From positions 62,001 through 126,000 of IMG/VR virus record IMGVR_UViG_3300020055_000003: a stretch of 64,000 nucleotides of DNA. The stretch is one strand, 5' to 3'. Positions 28,401 to 36,648 of this stretch are shown piece by piece; the stretch's first letter is position 1, and every line of letters starts with the position of its first letter. A program made the position numbers and the translations under genes. The notes beneath the pieces were generated by a model that worked only from the letters and a program-made list of their open reading frames with translations, made no database searches and was not told the origin of the DNA. The DNA is from a virus.

Positions 28401-31400
28401 CTACAACACTAGGATTTGGTACATCAGATGCCGTAATATAACCAGCACCGTTAGTCAATTGATTGTTGTTTGTTGGAATTGTTGGTGTATTGGTTAAGTC
28501 ATTATATGAACCAGATGTTGCAACTGTTGCAAGAGATGGTGTATTAGATAAGTCATTATAGTTACCAGATGTTGCTACTGCTGCAAAATCACTTACTGGT
28601 ATGTCATATTGAAAAATTCTCCCCCCATAGGAGCCCTTATCAGACATAATGTATAGTTTTGTACCGTCTGGTTTGAAGAATATATCTGCTGGGCCATTAC
28701 CACCATGAATAGATGCGGGCCATTGACTCCAAGAACTGGCTGTTGTTAAATCAAACGCTGTTGAGAAAGTTGTGTAGTAAACAATATCGACACCATTTTT
28801 TATAAATGCGCCGGTTTTACCATCAGGGCTAATTGCAAATCTTGCCCCCGAATGTCCTGTGGTTGGAGTTGCTAGAGTTTGTACTGCACTCGCTGATGCT
28901 GTTGATAAATCCCAAGCAGTTGTTAAATCAAATCTTTGAATTTCATTTGGATCTGAGTTTCCAGTATTACTTTGAAATGTAAGATAGATTTTAGTTCCAT
29001 CTTGCGAGAACCTAAAATCCCACAGAGGAAATTCGTTTGTGGTGTATGTATTAAATGGTTGATACCAAGCGTTGCCGGAAACACCATCGTTGGGAGGCCT
29101 GATGATATTATTGAAGCCGGAACTTGAATATGTGTAAATTGCGCCGCTACTATTGTTTTGTGTATCTTGTCTATCAAGAACAAACGCTTTGATTCCATCG
29201 TATGAAATTCTATATGTTGTGGGTTTGGCATCTGTACTTGCACTGCCATAATAATTACCACTTGTTGATGGTCTAATGTACGAACTACCAACATGCGTCC
29301 ATGTACTGCTCGTATCCCATGGCGTTGCTAATGTGTAATATATACCAGAACCAAACATTTCTGCTTGAAAACGTATTGCAGTACCAGCCGCATACATTAG
29401 ATTTCCATTGATATCAAATGTATCTGTTTCGTTGATATGTAAACTTCCCTCGGACGATAGTAAATTAATATTCTGCGATTGCCCTTGGTCATTTGTTGCG
29501 TCCATATCGGCAAAACCACCTTCGATATTGATTTTCTCAGCTGGAGTGCTCCAAGCATAATCAGAACCATCCCACACAAGCATTTGATCGGTTGTCGCTG
29601 TACTTTGATTTAGATGCAAATCTACACTTGCATCGCTATAACTACCAGCGGCTGTGATTTGATTGTTAACATAAGTTTCGGTTGCATATCCATTCAAATC
29701 AGATGCTTCTAGTTTATTTGCCAATGAGTTAGTAATCGTTGTGGAGAAATTAGCGTCATCTCCTAGTGCAGCAGCCAGTTCATTGAGTGTATCAAGTGTT
29801 GCTGGGGCAGAATCTACTAGGTTTGCTACAGAAGTGTCTACATATGCTTTTGTTGCATAGGTAGCAAGACTTGCATCAGTTAATTCATCTAAAAGATCAA
29901 CAGCAAGTGTTGTGCTTGACATAGCAAGTCCAACTTTAGCATTGTTTGTATCTGGAGTTGCCGAAAGACTACCATCTGATAATACATAATATTTTGACCC
30001 AGCTGTCAAACCAGAAAGTCCAGTATGAATACCTCCCTCTACAGTGACATCAATTGTTGTACCAGCAGACGCAGCAATACCATGAATTTTAGATGCATCT
30101 AGATTGGATTCTGTATATACACCTTGAGTTGGTTGGGCAAACAATTTAACAACCAAACTGGTTGCATTTGTGTTGCCTGGCGCCGATATTGATCCTTTAG
30201 CACTCCTGAAAGGATCCATTTGTATTTTGCCTGGATATCCAAATCCAGTGTTCTTTGCATAAGAGTTGTTGCCGTGCGTAACTCTACTTGTACCAATAAC
30301 TATATTTAAAGATGAATTTACTGAGAAATGGGTTATGAACGAACCATCCTTACTGTTACTAGTATTGTTTAGATAATAATACCCTGCGTTAGTTAGTGCA
30401 AACATATTACTGTTCTTGTAGAATGCCATATTTCCAGAAAGATGGCCATAAGTTCCACCTTGATTATAGCCTAGTGAGTATTCTGAGCCTTCCGCCACTG
30501 CTGAATTTCCTGTTGTCGAAAATGCTCTAAGTTTTAGACTGTTACTTCCTCCACCAACACTCCAAGCAACAACAAAATGTTCACTAGAATCTCTCCATGC
30601 CACATGCGCTGGTGCGTCAGTACCAAAATTTGTGTTGAACGAAGTCAATCCATATGCTGTTCCGACAGTAATATTTCCTGTACCCCAATCTATATCACCA
30701 ATTCTGAGATTTCCAGAGGCATCAACTCCTGCAAATCTACCCTCTGTGAGTTTTGAGAAGTCCAATGATCTACTATCGATAGGATGTGGTATAGCAAAAT
30801 CATCGCTATATTGGATTGTAGCATTTCCATCCCACGTAACTCTAAATATTCTACAATTACTAGAATTGTCTCTGTATGCGCCGATGATTTTGTAAGAACC
30901 GGCAGTACTTCCGGCATGGTCATAGTACCAATTAATATGATCGAGTCGAGAATTATAGGTAGGTCCGCTGTTAGAACTATTAGTTCCTGTATCACTCCAA
31001 GTGATTCCAACGCCACCCATTGTGCCTACGGCATGAATAATTAAATCTGATGATCCTCCATTCTTCTTCGGCCCTAAAATTAAAAATTTATCTGGATTGT
31101 CTGGACTTCCAATCACATACGGATTATCTGATGTAGCAAGTCCCAATGAGTTCCCCAATGAGGCAAGATCTTGATATTCGGTTCCATAAGTCCAAGTCTC
31201 AGTTGAACTATTATATTCAGCAGAAACAATTTTCATTTCAAAAATACTGCCAGGCGCCTCATCAAAGGCTACAGAGATGTACTTGTTATCAGTTTGTGTT
31301 GGAAATAACCAATATCCAACATGAGCTGCGACCAAACCATTAGTATTACTAATAGTGTAGCCTTCATTATTTGGAAGAAGTTGTTGATATGACCCATTAT

Positions 31401-34400
31401 AACCTTGATTTGTAAGTTGCTCTGGAGAAGTTGCAACTTCAACTGGAGTCACAGTTCCATCAGTATTTAACATTACAACATCATTTACAGATGCAGAAGA
31501 TGTAGATGTATATTCTACGATATTGGTGTTTGGAATATCGGCAGCGGTGATATATCCGGCACCATTAGCCAACTGATTATTATCTGTTGGTTGTGCTACC
31601 CATTCATAATCTGTACCATTCCAGCTTAAAACTTCATTTGATGTCGCTGTACTTTGGTTTAGATGTAAATCTACACTTGCATCGCTATAACTACCTGCCG
31701 CCGTGATTTGTTGACCGACATATGATTTTGTCGCATATGTACCTAAATCTGCACTTGTAAGTTCGTCAGTAAAATCTAATGCAAGAGATGTTGCATTGAT
31801 AGCAACACCAAGTTTGGCATTTTTAGAGTCTGGTGCCGTCGCCAAAGTTCCATTGTCTATTACATAATATGTTGACCCAGTAGTAAGTCCAGAAAGTCCT
31901 GTATGAATTCCAAACTCCAAAGTTACATCAATAGTTGTTCCGGCAGTTGCTGCAATACCATGAACTTTAGATGCATCTAGGTTGGACTCTCCATAAGGAA
32001 ACTGAAGATGTTTTACTCTATATTCATGTCTATAGTTTCCACTATCATATCTCCTATTTTTCCAAGAAATTGAAAACTGTCCCGATTGATGTGGATTATC
32101 AAATTGTAACGGAACTGAAGAATGACTCCATCCACTTGTTTGAACGGCCCCGGCAGTGTTTGTAATACTTGTCCCATTCACATCCCATATTTCATAAAAA
32201 GACTCTAAGGTATAGTTGCTTTTGTCATCGTATGAAACCATGAATGTACTAGATTTTTTGGCAAATTTAAGGTCGTATGGAGTACCGTTATAGCTATTTG
32301 CGGTAGTGTCCCATGTAACTGTACTTCCCACAGAAGTGAGAGTGTGATTACTATCAATGGAGAATTGTCGTAGATATGAGTTAGAATTTGGATAAAACGA
32401 GAGATTGACTCGATATGCCGCAACAGCATTTCCACTGATTGGATCAATTCCTACTGCTGTAGCAATTGAATTTAGATTGAAACTACCACCAAAAGTTGCG
32501 GTTTGAGTATCCCAGTCAACAATACCTGCGACGATCGATGTAGTTCCATCTTTTGCAATAAACTTACCTTCAGTATTGTGGTCAAAAGAAAATCCTGATT
32601 TTCCAGTAACATCAACGGGATCGCCATATGTTAGTGTGGTTCCGTCCCATTCGATTCTAACGAGTTTTTTGTTTCCGCTAGCATCACTATATTCCATGAT
32701 AAATTTGTCTGTTGTGCCTGGAGTACTTCCAGCATAATCGTATTGGAATCTTTGAGAGCCAGAAGAATAACCTTCGGTGTTGTAATCTGGATGTGTAATG
32801 TAAGTTCCATCCCAAGTAACAGCAGTTCCACTAACTGTACCCTGCAATGACATAACTTGGTGTCCAGTTGCAGATGTGGACTTGCCTATAACTAAAATTC
32901 TATCTGGATCGACAGAACTAAAAAGAATATATGGTTCTTCTCCTTGAGTGGTACTTAATCCTCTAGTACCGTTAGCTGCATTATAATCGCTAAAGAGGTA
33001 TTCAGTACCATACGAAAAGGTTCCACTGTTGTTTATTTGAATACAACCATTCCATCCATTACTTTCTACCCACATTGTGAAATATTTGTCTGGTGTTGAA
33101 GAACCCCCAACAATTGCAGATTCTCCAGATGCATTATTTTCAGTGCCTGCCGAGGTAATGTAATTTTCACCCTTATTCGCTATAAATGGATAATTTGTAG
33201 GTTCAACTACAGTCACAGTTCCATCAGTATTCAACATTACAACATCATTTACAGCAGCTGTATTTGTTGAAGTATATTCTACAACATTTCCACCAGAGAC
33301 ATTGTTTGCAACATAGTTTTGTACATATGTTTCTGTTGCAAGACCTGTTAAGTCTGCGTTTGCAACGGTTTCAATCCATCCTGTAGTTTTATAGATATAG
33401 AGTTTTTGTGTATCTTCAACAAATGCAATGTCACCAACTGTGTTTCCGACGGCTGGAAGATACGTTGCATCACTATAGATGTTGACAGATGCAACCAAAG
33501 ATGTTCCATCTGGTGCAATCAGAGTTGCAGTACCAGCAACTTCTTTAATCTTATTCTCAAAACTTGGAGTATTTTCTACATATGTTGCCAAGTCTTGTGG
33601 TACAAACTTGTTTGTCGATGAATCATACACTAGACACATTTGTGATGTAAGTGTTGGTAGAGGACGAAGTTCAATTGTCTGTACATGTCCTTCTTGGTTG
33701 TGCTGGCCATATATTAAATAGTTGCCATTCGCGTTTGTTTCAACTGCCAAATCCTTAACGCGAATAATACCACGCATATTTGAATGATTTCCACACTGAT
33801 AGTATAGAATATCTGGTGCGTTTGACGGCACAACAAATGTGATTGTTCCAGTTTCATTTCTAGAACCAGTAACACCAGAAGTCCATTCACCAAAATATGT
33901 TCCTGCTGAAAAATTGGTGCCGTTGTCGGTTGTAAAGTAGAATGGATGGCCAGCTGCATTGATATTGACAGTATATGTACCACCACGATAAAACGGCCCA
34001 ATCTCTGGATTGTTTCCACTAGCAGTACCACTAAACACATAAGCTCCTGTGGTAGAAGTGACATCATAAGAAACAGACGGAGCAACGAGTGTAGGTAGTG
34101 TGATAGAAGAAGGAACACTCACAGCAAGTCTTTGAACATCTTGTGCAGTCCCGCCGTTGATGTCTGGGTGACTATCATTTACAATTGATGTAGTTACCCA
34201 AGGAACAAGGTTATCATCTCCAGCGCCCTCAATCCATTTCAATTTGAAATCGTGCCTTTGCGTCATTGATCCATGAACAGTATGTGCAAAGTTATTGATT
34301 TGATATGTTCCCTCCAAATAAAGTGGAACAACGGTTTGTGGTGAATTTGTAATTGCAAGTCTGGCAAAAGGCAAAGCGGATTGTGTCCAAGTCCACTGCC

Positions 34401-34941
34401 ATGCCGTTCCGTGGCCTGCTGTTGGATCATCTACTTGAATTTCGAGTGTTTCTGGTGTTACAGAAAGATCAAAGTTCAGAATATCATCTGAACTAAATGT
34501 TGTTTCTCCAAGATACAATGTGTTTGAACTCAGATATAAATCTCTAAATTTGTTCGTTGCAGAACCCAAATCAAGAGTTTCGTTAGTTGCAGGGATGATT
34601 GCAGAACCCAATGATTGCAGATTTGCATCTGACATATATTTGTTGGAAATTCCTTCTAGGATATCATCAGAGGTTACGGAAGGTGAAAGAGCAGATTGAG
34701 AAGTATTTCTAACTTGTTTTAGGGCCTGTGACAGTTTAATGACTTCATCCGTAGTTGCACCAGAAGATAGAGTTTGTGCTCTCGAATCAATTGCAGCTTC
34801 AATGTCAGTATCTTCAGTCAAACCAACTGATTTTGCCGCCCTTGCAAGTGCCAAAAGTTCATCTACAGTTGCTGTAGGAATATCATTTAATAATCTTGTA
34901 CGAATTCCACTAATCGATGTTGAAAGATTGGTATCTGCCAT
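25468..34941 (-). CDS. Giant modular tail-fibre protein (3,157 aa) with two cupredoxin-like domains
   Basis: Adaptor type 2 MADTNLSTSISGIRTRLLND (1-100), then LDLGSATNKFRDLYLSSNT (about 124-142). A cupredoxin-like domain follows at about 305-395, with ligand pattern H332, C383, H386, M389 (AGHPFYFTT and YYQCGNHSNM). Next come three long copies of a block that opens VVEYTSTNTAAVNDVVMLNT (about 550, 1140, 2180), continues with about 400 residues of propeller-like sequence and closes with HGIAASAGTTIDVT...GIHTGLSGLT (about 990, 1620, 2630). An LSTAS-type propeller lies at about 1860-2130. LVDSAPATLDTLNELAAALG helices occur twice (about 1715 and 2745). A second cupredoxin-like domain at about 2780-2890 has H2820, C2870, H2873, M2876. 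Then the DTAP module and a C-terminal jelly-roll-like end. A late-type promoter precedes it. Probably a long fibre; metal binding is inference. Confidence 0.85.
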   Translation of the reverse strand: MADTNLSTSISGIRTRLLNDIPTATVDELLALARAAKSVGLTEDTDIEAAIDSRAQTLSSGATTDEVIKLSQALKQVRNTSQSALSPSVTSDDILEGISNKYMSDANLQSLGSAIIPATNETLDLGSATNKFRDLYLSSNTLYLGETTFSSDDILNFDLSVTPETLEIQVDDPTAGHGTAWQWTWTQSALPFARLAITNSPQTVVPLYLEGTYQINNFAHTVHGSMTQRHDFKLKWIEGAGDDNLVPWVTTSIVNDSHPDINGGTAQDVQRLAVSVPSSITLPTLVAPSVSYDVTSTTGAYVFSGTASGNNPEIGPFYRGGTYTVNINAAGHPFYFTTDNGTNFSAGTYFGEWTSGVTGSRNETGTITFVVPSNAPDILYYQCGNHSNMRGIIRVKDLAVETNANGNYLIYGQHNQEGHVQTIELRPLPTLTSQMCLVYDSSTNKFVPQDLATYVENTPSFENKIKEVAGTATLIAPDGTSLVASVNIYSDATYLPAVGNTVGDIAFVEDTQKLYIYKTTGWIETVANADLTGLATETYVQNYVANNVSGGNVVEYTSTNTAAVNDVVMLNTDGTVTVVEPTNYPFIANKGENYITSAGTENNASGESAIVGGSSTPDKYFTMWVESNGWNGCIQINNSGTFSYGTEYLFSDYNAANGTRGLSTTQGEEPYILFSSVDPDRILVIGKSTSATGHQVMSLQGTVSGTAVTWDGTYITHPDYNTEGYSSGSQRFQYDYAGSTPGTTDKFIMEYSDASGNKKLVRIEWDGTTLTYGDPVDVTGKSGFSFDHNTEGKFIAKDGTTSIVAGIVDWDTQTATFGGSFNLNSIATAVGIDPISGNAVAAYRVNLSFYPNSNSYLRQFSIDSNHTLTSVGSTVTWDTTANSYNGTPYDLKFAKKSSTFMVSYDDKSNYTLESFYEIWDVNGTSITNTAGAVQTSGWSHSSVPLQFDNPHQSGQFSISWKNRRYDSGNYRHEYRVKHLQFPYGESNLDASKVHGIAATAGTTIDVTLEFGIHTGLSGLTTGSTYYVIDNGTLATAPDSKNAKLGVAINATSLALDFTDELTSADLGTYATKSYVGQQITAAGSYSDASVDLHLNQSTATSNEVLSWNGTDYEWVAQPTDNNQLANGAGYITAADIPNTNIVEYTSTSSASVNDVVMLNTDGTVTPVEVATSPEQLTNQGYNGSYQQLLPNNEGYTISNTNGLVAAHVGYWLFPTQTDNKYISVAFDEAPGSIFEMKIVSAEYNSSTETWTYGTEYQDLASLGNSLGLATSDNPYVIGSPDNPDKFLILGPKKNGGSSDLIIHAVGTMGGVGITWSDTGTNSSNSGPTYNSRLDHINWYYDHAGSTAGSYKIIGAYRDNSSNCRIFRVTWDGNATIQYSDDFAIPHPIDSRSLDFSKLTEGRFAGVDASGNLRIGDIDWGTGNITVGTAYGLTSFNTNFGTDAPAHVAWRDSSEHFVVAWSVGGGSNSLKLRAFSTTGNSAVAEGSEYSLGYNQGGTYGHLSGNMAFYKNSNMFALTNAGYYYLNNTSNSKDGSFITHFSVNSSLNIVIGTSRVTHGNNSYAKNTGFGYPGKIQMDPFRSAKGSISAPGNTNATSLVVKLFAQPTQGVYTESNLDASKIHGIAASAGTTIDVTVEGGIHTGLSGLTAGSKYYVLSDGSLSATPDTNNAKVGLAMSSTTLAVDLLDELTDASLATYATKAYVDTSVANLVDSAPATLDTLNELAAALGDDANFSTTITNSLANKLEASDLNGYATETYVNNQITAAGSYSDASVDLHLNQSTATTDQMLVWDGSDYAWSTPAEKINIEGGFADMDATNDQGQSQNINLLSSEGSLHINETDTFDINGNLMYAAGTAIRFQAEMFGSGIYYTLATPWDTSSTWTHVGSSYIRPSTSGNYYGSASTDAKPTTYRISYDGIKAFVLDRQDTQNNSSGAIYTYSSSGFNNIIRPPNDGVSGNAWYQPFNTYTTNEFPLWDFRFSQDGTKIYLTFQSNTGNSDPNEIQRFDLTTAWDLSTASASAVQTLATPTTGHSGARFAISPDGKTGAFIKNGVDIVYYTTFSTAFDLTTASSWSQWPASIHGGNGPADIFFKPDGTKLYIMSDKGSYGGRIFQYDIPVSDFAAVATSGNYNDLSNTPSLATVATSGSYNDLTNTPTIPTNNNQLTNGAGYITASDVPNPSVVEYTSTNTAAVNDVVMLNTDGTVTVVEPTNYPFVRVSANNAQMTSGFGGASSYVGTIAHHSTREKAMLLFPGGTGHSDNNMLVPFIKSGSTISAGTAFASGNHLSIRDPHAFFGPAGTYEDTFIYLAASSNGNSILKVGTITGTTVNGLSNLSGGNGSVSIGHSGNRCLFYHGGFSGDVLTLYAKFPNSNNKAALRKFTYDFATETFDTSYPEIETSSSEVFEWEHTAVDPATPTRIAVYRQEGSGATRKGIIKFATVDWDIGTIVLGPQTDLFTRSGTHSVGASEIQNHQEFHPTNGLLATVTTTPADGGGDAPYRLKMALYSADANLNVTNVSGNITIQGGANVQVGKVRGNICWTKGSNTGSSPNAPTLIIPWWNTNDTYPVTRYYHFDNSGNLVSSNDSQINGPDDFPQNINKWIYSSPFNDGDTAAYTLASNYPEVVMTQGAYGESNFDATKLHGVAASAGTTIDVTLEYGIHTGLSGLTTGTKYFVTDGGGISTSGVAKLGTAINATSLALDFADELTSADLGTYATKAYVASQIPSLTGYATETYVDTSVANLVDSAPATLDTLNELAAALGDDPNFATTITNQIASKANAYSTVTVTASGGYFYIDGIQQATLSFEPGRTYRFDQSDASNGSHPLRFSTTSDGTHASGVEYTVGVTTNGTAGSAGAYTEIAITHATPDLYYYCTNHSGMGAGSVVGNFSGSYSDLTGTPTPYSDSMVDTHLNQSSASTGQVLSWNGSDYSWADVAGGATTSDTAPTSPSAGEFWFKSDSADLYLYYTDADSSQWIQVGGAAASTTTGSSSSSSTTPFTKFYLSASQPGSTVSSSSYLGQNVGTWYEATFANAANTAGLSPDSSDRDPTLTGITFSGDKFSGFVQNGTYEISVQPEVYERNSTAGQRYHGWEASTGAFSSAGWLSPGTGSFNINGVTVPDSIIVTFEDATPANNWIRYILESDQSGDYWIGQAILTIKKIG

Positions 34942-34971
34942 CTCTTTTGCCCTTTTTGTAATGTTTTCTTC

Positions 34972-34979
34972 TATTTATT
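34972..34979 (-). promoter_or_regulatory. Late-type promoter (AATAAATA) for giant fibre gene
   Basis: The minus strand reads AATAAATA (NATAAATA motif) 31 nt upstream of the ATG at 34941; it overlaps the stop end of the gene at 34978. Confidence 0.55.
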
Positions 34980-35571
34980 ATTTGTGTGATTGGGGATTTA
35001 TTAAAACCCTAACATAAGATTGATTTTTCAATACCTTTTTATAAACAATATAATCTATTCGATTATCATAACAAATTTTCAAAATTTCTTTCGGGCCCTT
35101 CCAATCAGAATCTTCCCCTAACAGTTCTGGTTCATCTGACGCAGCCTTTATATTTTTTGTACCCATTTGTTTCCATCGATCTATACTGATTCTATCTTCA
35201 ATATTATTTTTGTATATCTTTGTTGTCCATATTCTGTCATTATTGTTTATATAATATCCTCTTCCAGTGATCGATTGATGTGAAACTCTATAAGCCTCTG
35301 AATCAACATCCTTCCACGTTGATTCAGTTGTATAAAATCTCTTCTTATTTGTGGATAAACTTTCCAGATCTACTCCATATTTTATTTCTTCATTTGGATT
35401 GTCTTTGAATATTCTTGGCACATTATCGATCCCAATTGCCTTTACAAGATTCTTATATCCTTTAACCATCAAACAAATTGAAAATTCTCCATTCCTATAA
35501 GAAAATATCAAGTCGGTGGCATCCGAATAGTCATATTCTGTTAAAAAAAATTTATTAAATAAATGTATCAT
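34978..35571 (-). CDS. Unknown protein between fibre genes
   Basis: 197 aa, not recognised. The ATG overlaps the stop of the glycine-rich gene upstream (ATGA), so the two are coupled. Unlike its neighbours it has no Ser/Thr/Gly fibre character: it is rich in K, D, N, I and Y with aromatic patches (EYDYSDATDLIFSYRNG, YRVSHQSITGRGYYINN, YVRVLINPQSHK). That suggests a globular soluble enzyme, chaperone or assembly factor. A chaperone for the partner adhesin would fit the position, as with T-even gp57 or gp38-type helpers, but there is no sequence proof. Confidence 0.65.
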   Translation of the reverse strand: MIHLFNKFFLTEYDYSDATDLIFSYRNGEFSICLMVKGYKNLVKAIGIDNVPRIFKDNPNEEIKYGVDLESLSTNKKRFYTTESTWKDVDSEAYRVSHQSITGRGYYINNNDRIWTTKIYKNNIEDRISIDRWKQMGTKNIKAASDEPELLGEDSDWKGPKEILKICYDNRIDYIVYKKVLKNQSYVRVLINPQSHK

Positions 35572-36377
35572 AATGTCACCGTATATTCCCCTTCGGCCGA
35601 GTATATATATTCGTTGCTGTTAATTGTAATTTTAACATATCCCCCAGCGCCATTTCCCCCATTTGTGCCACCGTCGACCCCACCAAGGCCAGGAGCTCCA
35701 ACTACTATTGTCATTATTGAACCGCTTGGAATTTCTATGGCATAATTTTCAGAACTCACTTCCCGAATAGCTGCATCGCCGCCCTCTCCTGCTGGGTCTC
35801 GATTGTATATTCCTCCGTATGAGTTCGTCTGGACGCGGCCGCCGCCTCCACCGCCCCCCGCGCCATAGCTTGTGCCCGGCGCACCGCCTCCATTGGACTT
35901 TAATCCTCCGCCAGCACCACCAGAGCCATAATAAGAGGCGTCACCAGTTCTGTCAGAAGATCCCCGATCAACCGAGCTCGCGATGCCTCCTTCGGCACCA
36001 CTTGATGTTACTGATAAAATTGTAGTTACAACATCATTATCATCTGTATGTTCAATTACAATACTGCTATCGCCACCCGTTTCTCCGTCCGTAACGCCGA
36101 CTGTAGTTTGGCCATTATTCATTCCTGATCCACCGCCTCCACCACCACCAATTAATTCATACTCAACTGGAATTGGAGATTCCGTTCCATAAAAATCATC
36201 AAAACTTATGGGATCTCCTTGGATTTCTGGGACCTCAGAATTCGCTGGCAAATCTTGAACATATCCAACTGTTCTATAATAATCTTCGAATGAAACCCTC
36301 TGCCAAGTAGGTGAAGCTGAATTATGAACTAATTGGATATCTCGTATTGATATAGCTCCAGAAGATTGTATTGGCAT
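35568..36377 (-). CDS. Glycine-rich tail adhesin
   Basis: 269 aa. The N-terminus MPIQSSGAISIRDIQLVHN ... SFEDYYR is the SSGAISxxDI motif common at the start of small phage tail-tip proteins. From about residue 75 a glycine-rich domain runs to the end (YELIGGGGGGGSG, GSGGAGGG, GAGGGGGGGRVQTN, NGGNGAGGYVKITINSNEYIY). The length and Gly-loop design resemble gp38-like tip adhesins, where loops between Gly runs determine receptor choice. Its ATG shares bases with the stop of the 81-aa gene upstream (TAATG), and its stop overlaps the gene at 34978. Confidence 0.78.
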   Translation of the reverse strand: MPIQSSGAISIRDIQLVHNSASPTWQRVSFEDYYRTVGYVQDLPANSEVPEIQGDPISFDDFYGTESPIPVEYELIGGGGGGGSGMNNGQTTVGVTDGETGGDSSIVIEHTDDNDVVTTILSVTSSGAEGGIASSVDRGSSDRTGDASYYGSGGAGGGLKSNGGGAPGTSYGAGGGGGGGRVQTNSYGGIYNRDPAGEGGDAAIREVSSENYAIEIPSGSIMTIVVGAPGLGGVDGGTNGGNGAGGYVKITINSNEYIYSAEGEYTVTL

Positions 36378-36622
36378 TATGTCATATCCGAAAATGCAGT
36401 GAGATTGCCTCTGGTTTCAATATCACCAGTTGTTGATATTCTCATCATTAATGTGCCGTTATATGTAAATAGTAGTCTATTTGATGAGTCTTGTGAAACT
36501 GTCCAATTTTCCAATCCAAACTGATCTACAACCCATTTATCATCGGTTGCATTATATTCCCAAGTTTTGACACCAATTGTATGTTTATCTCCATTAGAAG
36601 GATTTGTAGGAAACTCTGCCAT
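36377..36622 (-). CDS. Short adaptor-type fibre protein
   Basis: 81 aa. It starts with a diverged type 1 adaptor (MAEFPTNPSNGDKHTIGVKT, WEYNATDDKW, about 1-33) followed by about 48 residues, WTVSQDSSNRLLFTYNGTLM and MRISTTGDIETRGN. The RISTTGDIETRGN end resembles the start of fibre shaft repeats that then stop. Overlaps the next gene as TAATG. Probably a small connector subunit (inference). Confidence 0.68.
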   Translation of the reverse strand: MAEFPTNPSNGDKHTIGVKTWEYNATDDKWVVDQFGLENWTVSQDSSNRLLFTYNGTLMMRISTTGDIETRGNLTAFSDMT

Positions 36623-36648
36623 TTATTTCTCCTTTTTCTATCTATCCT

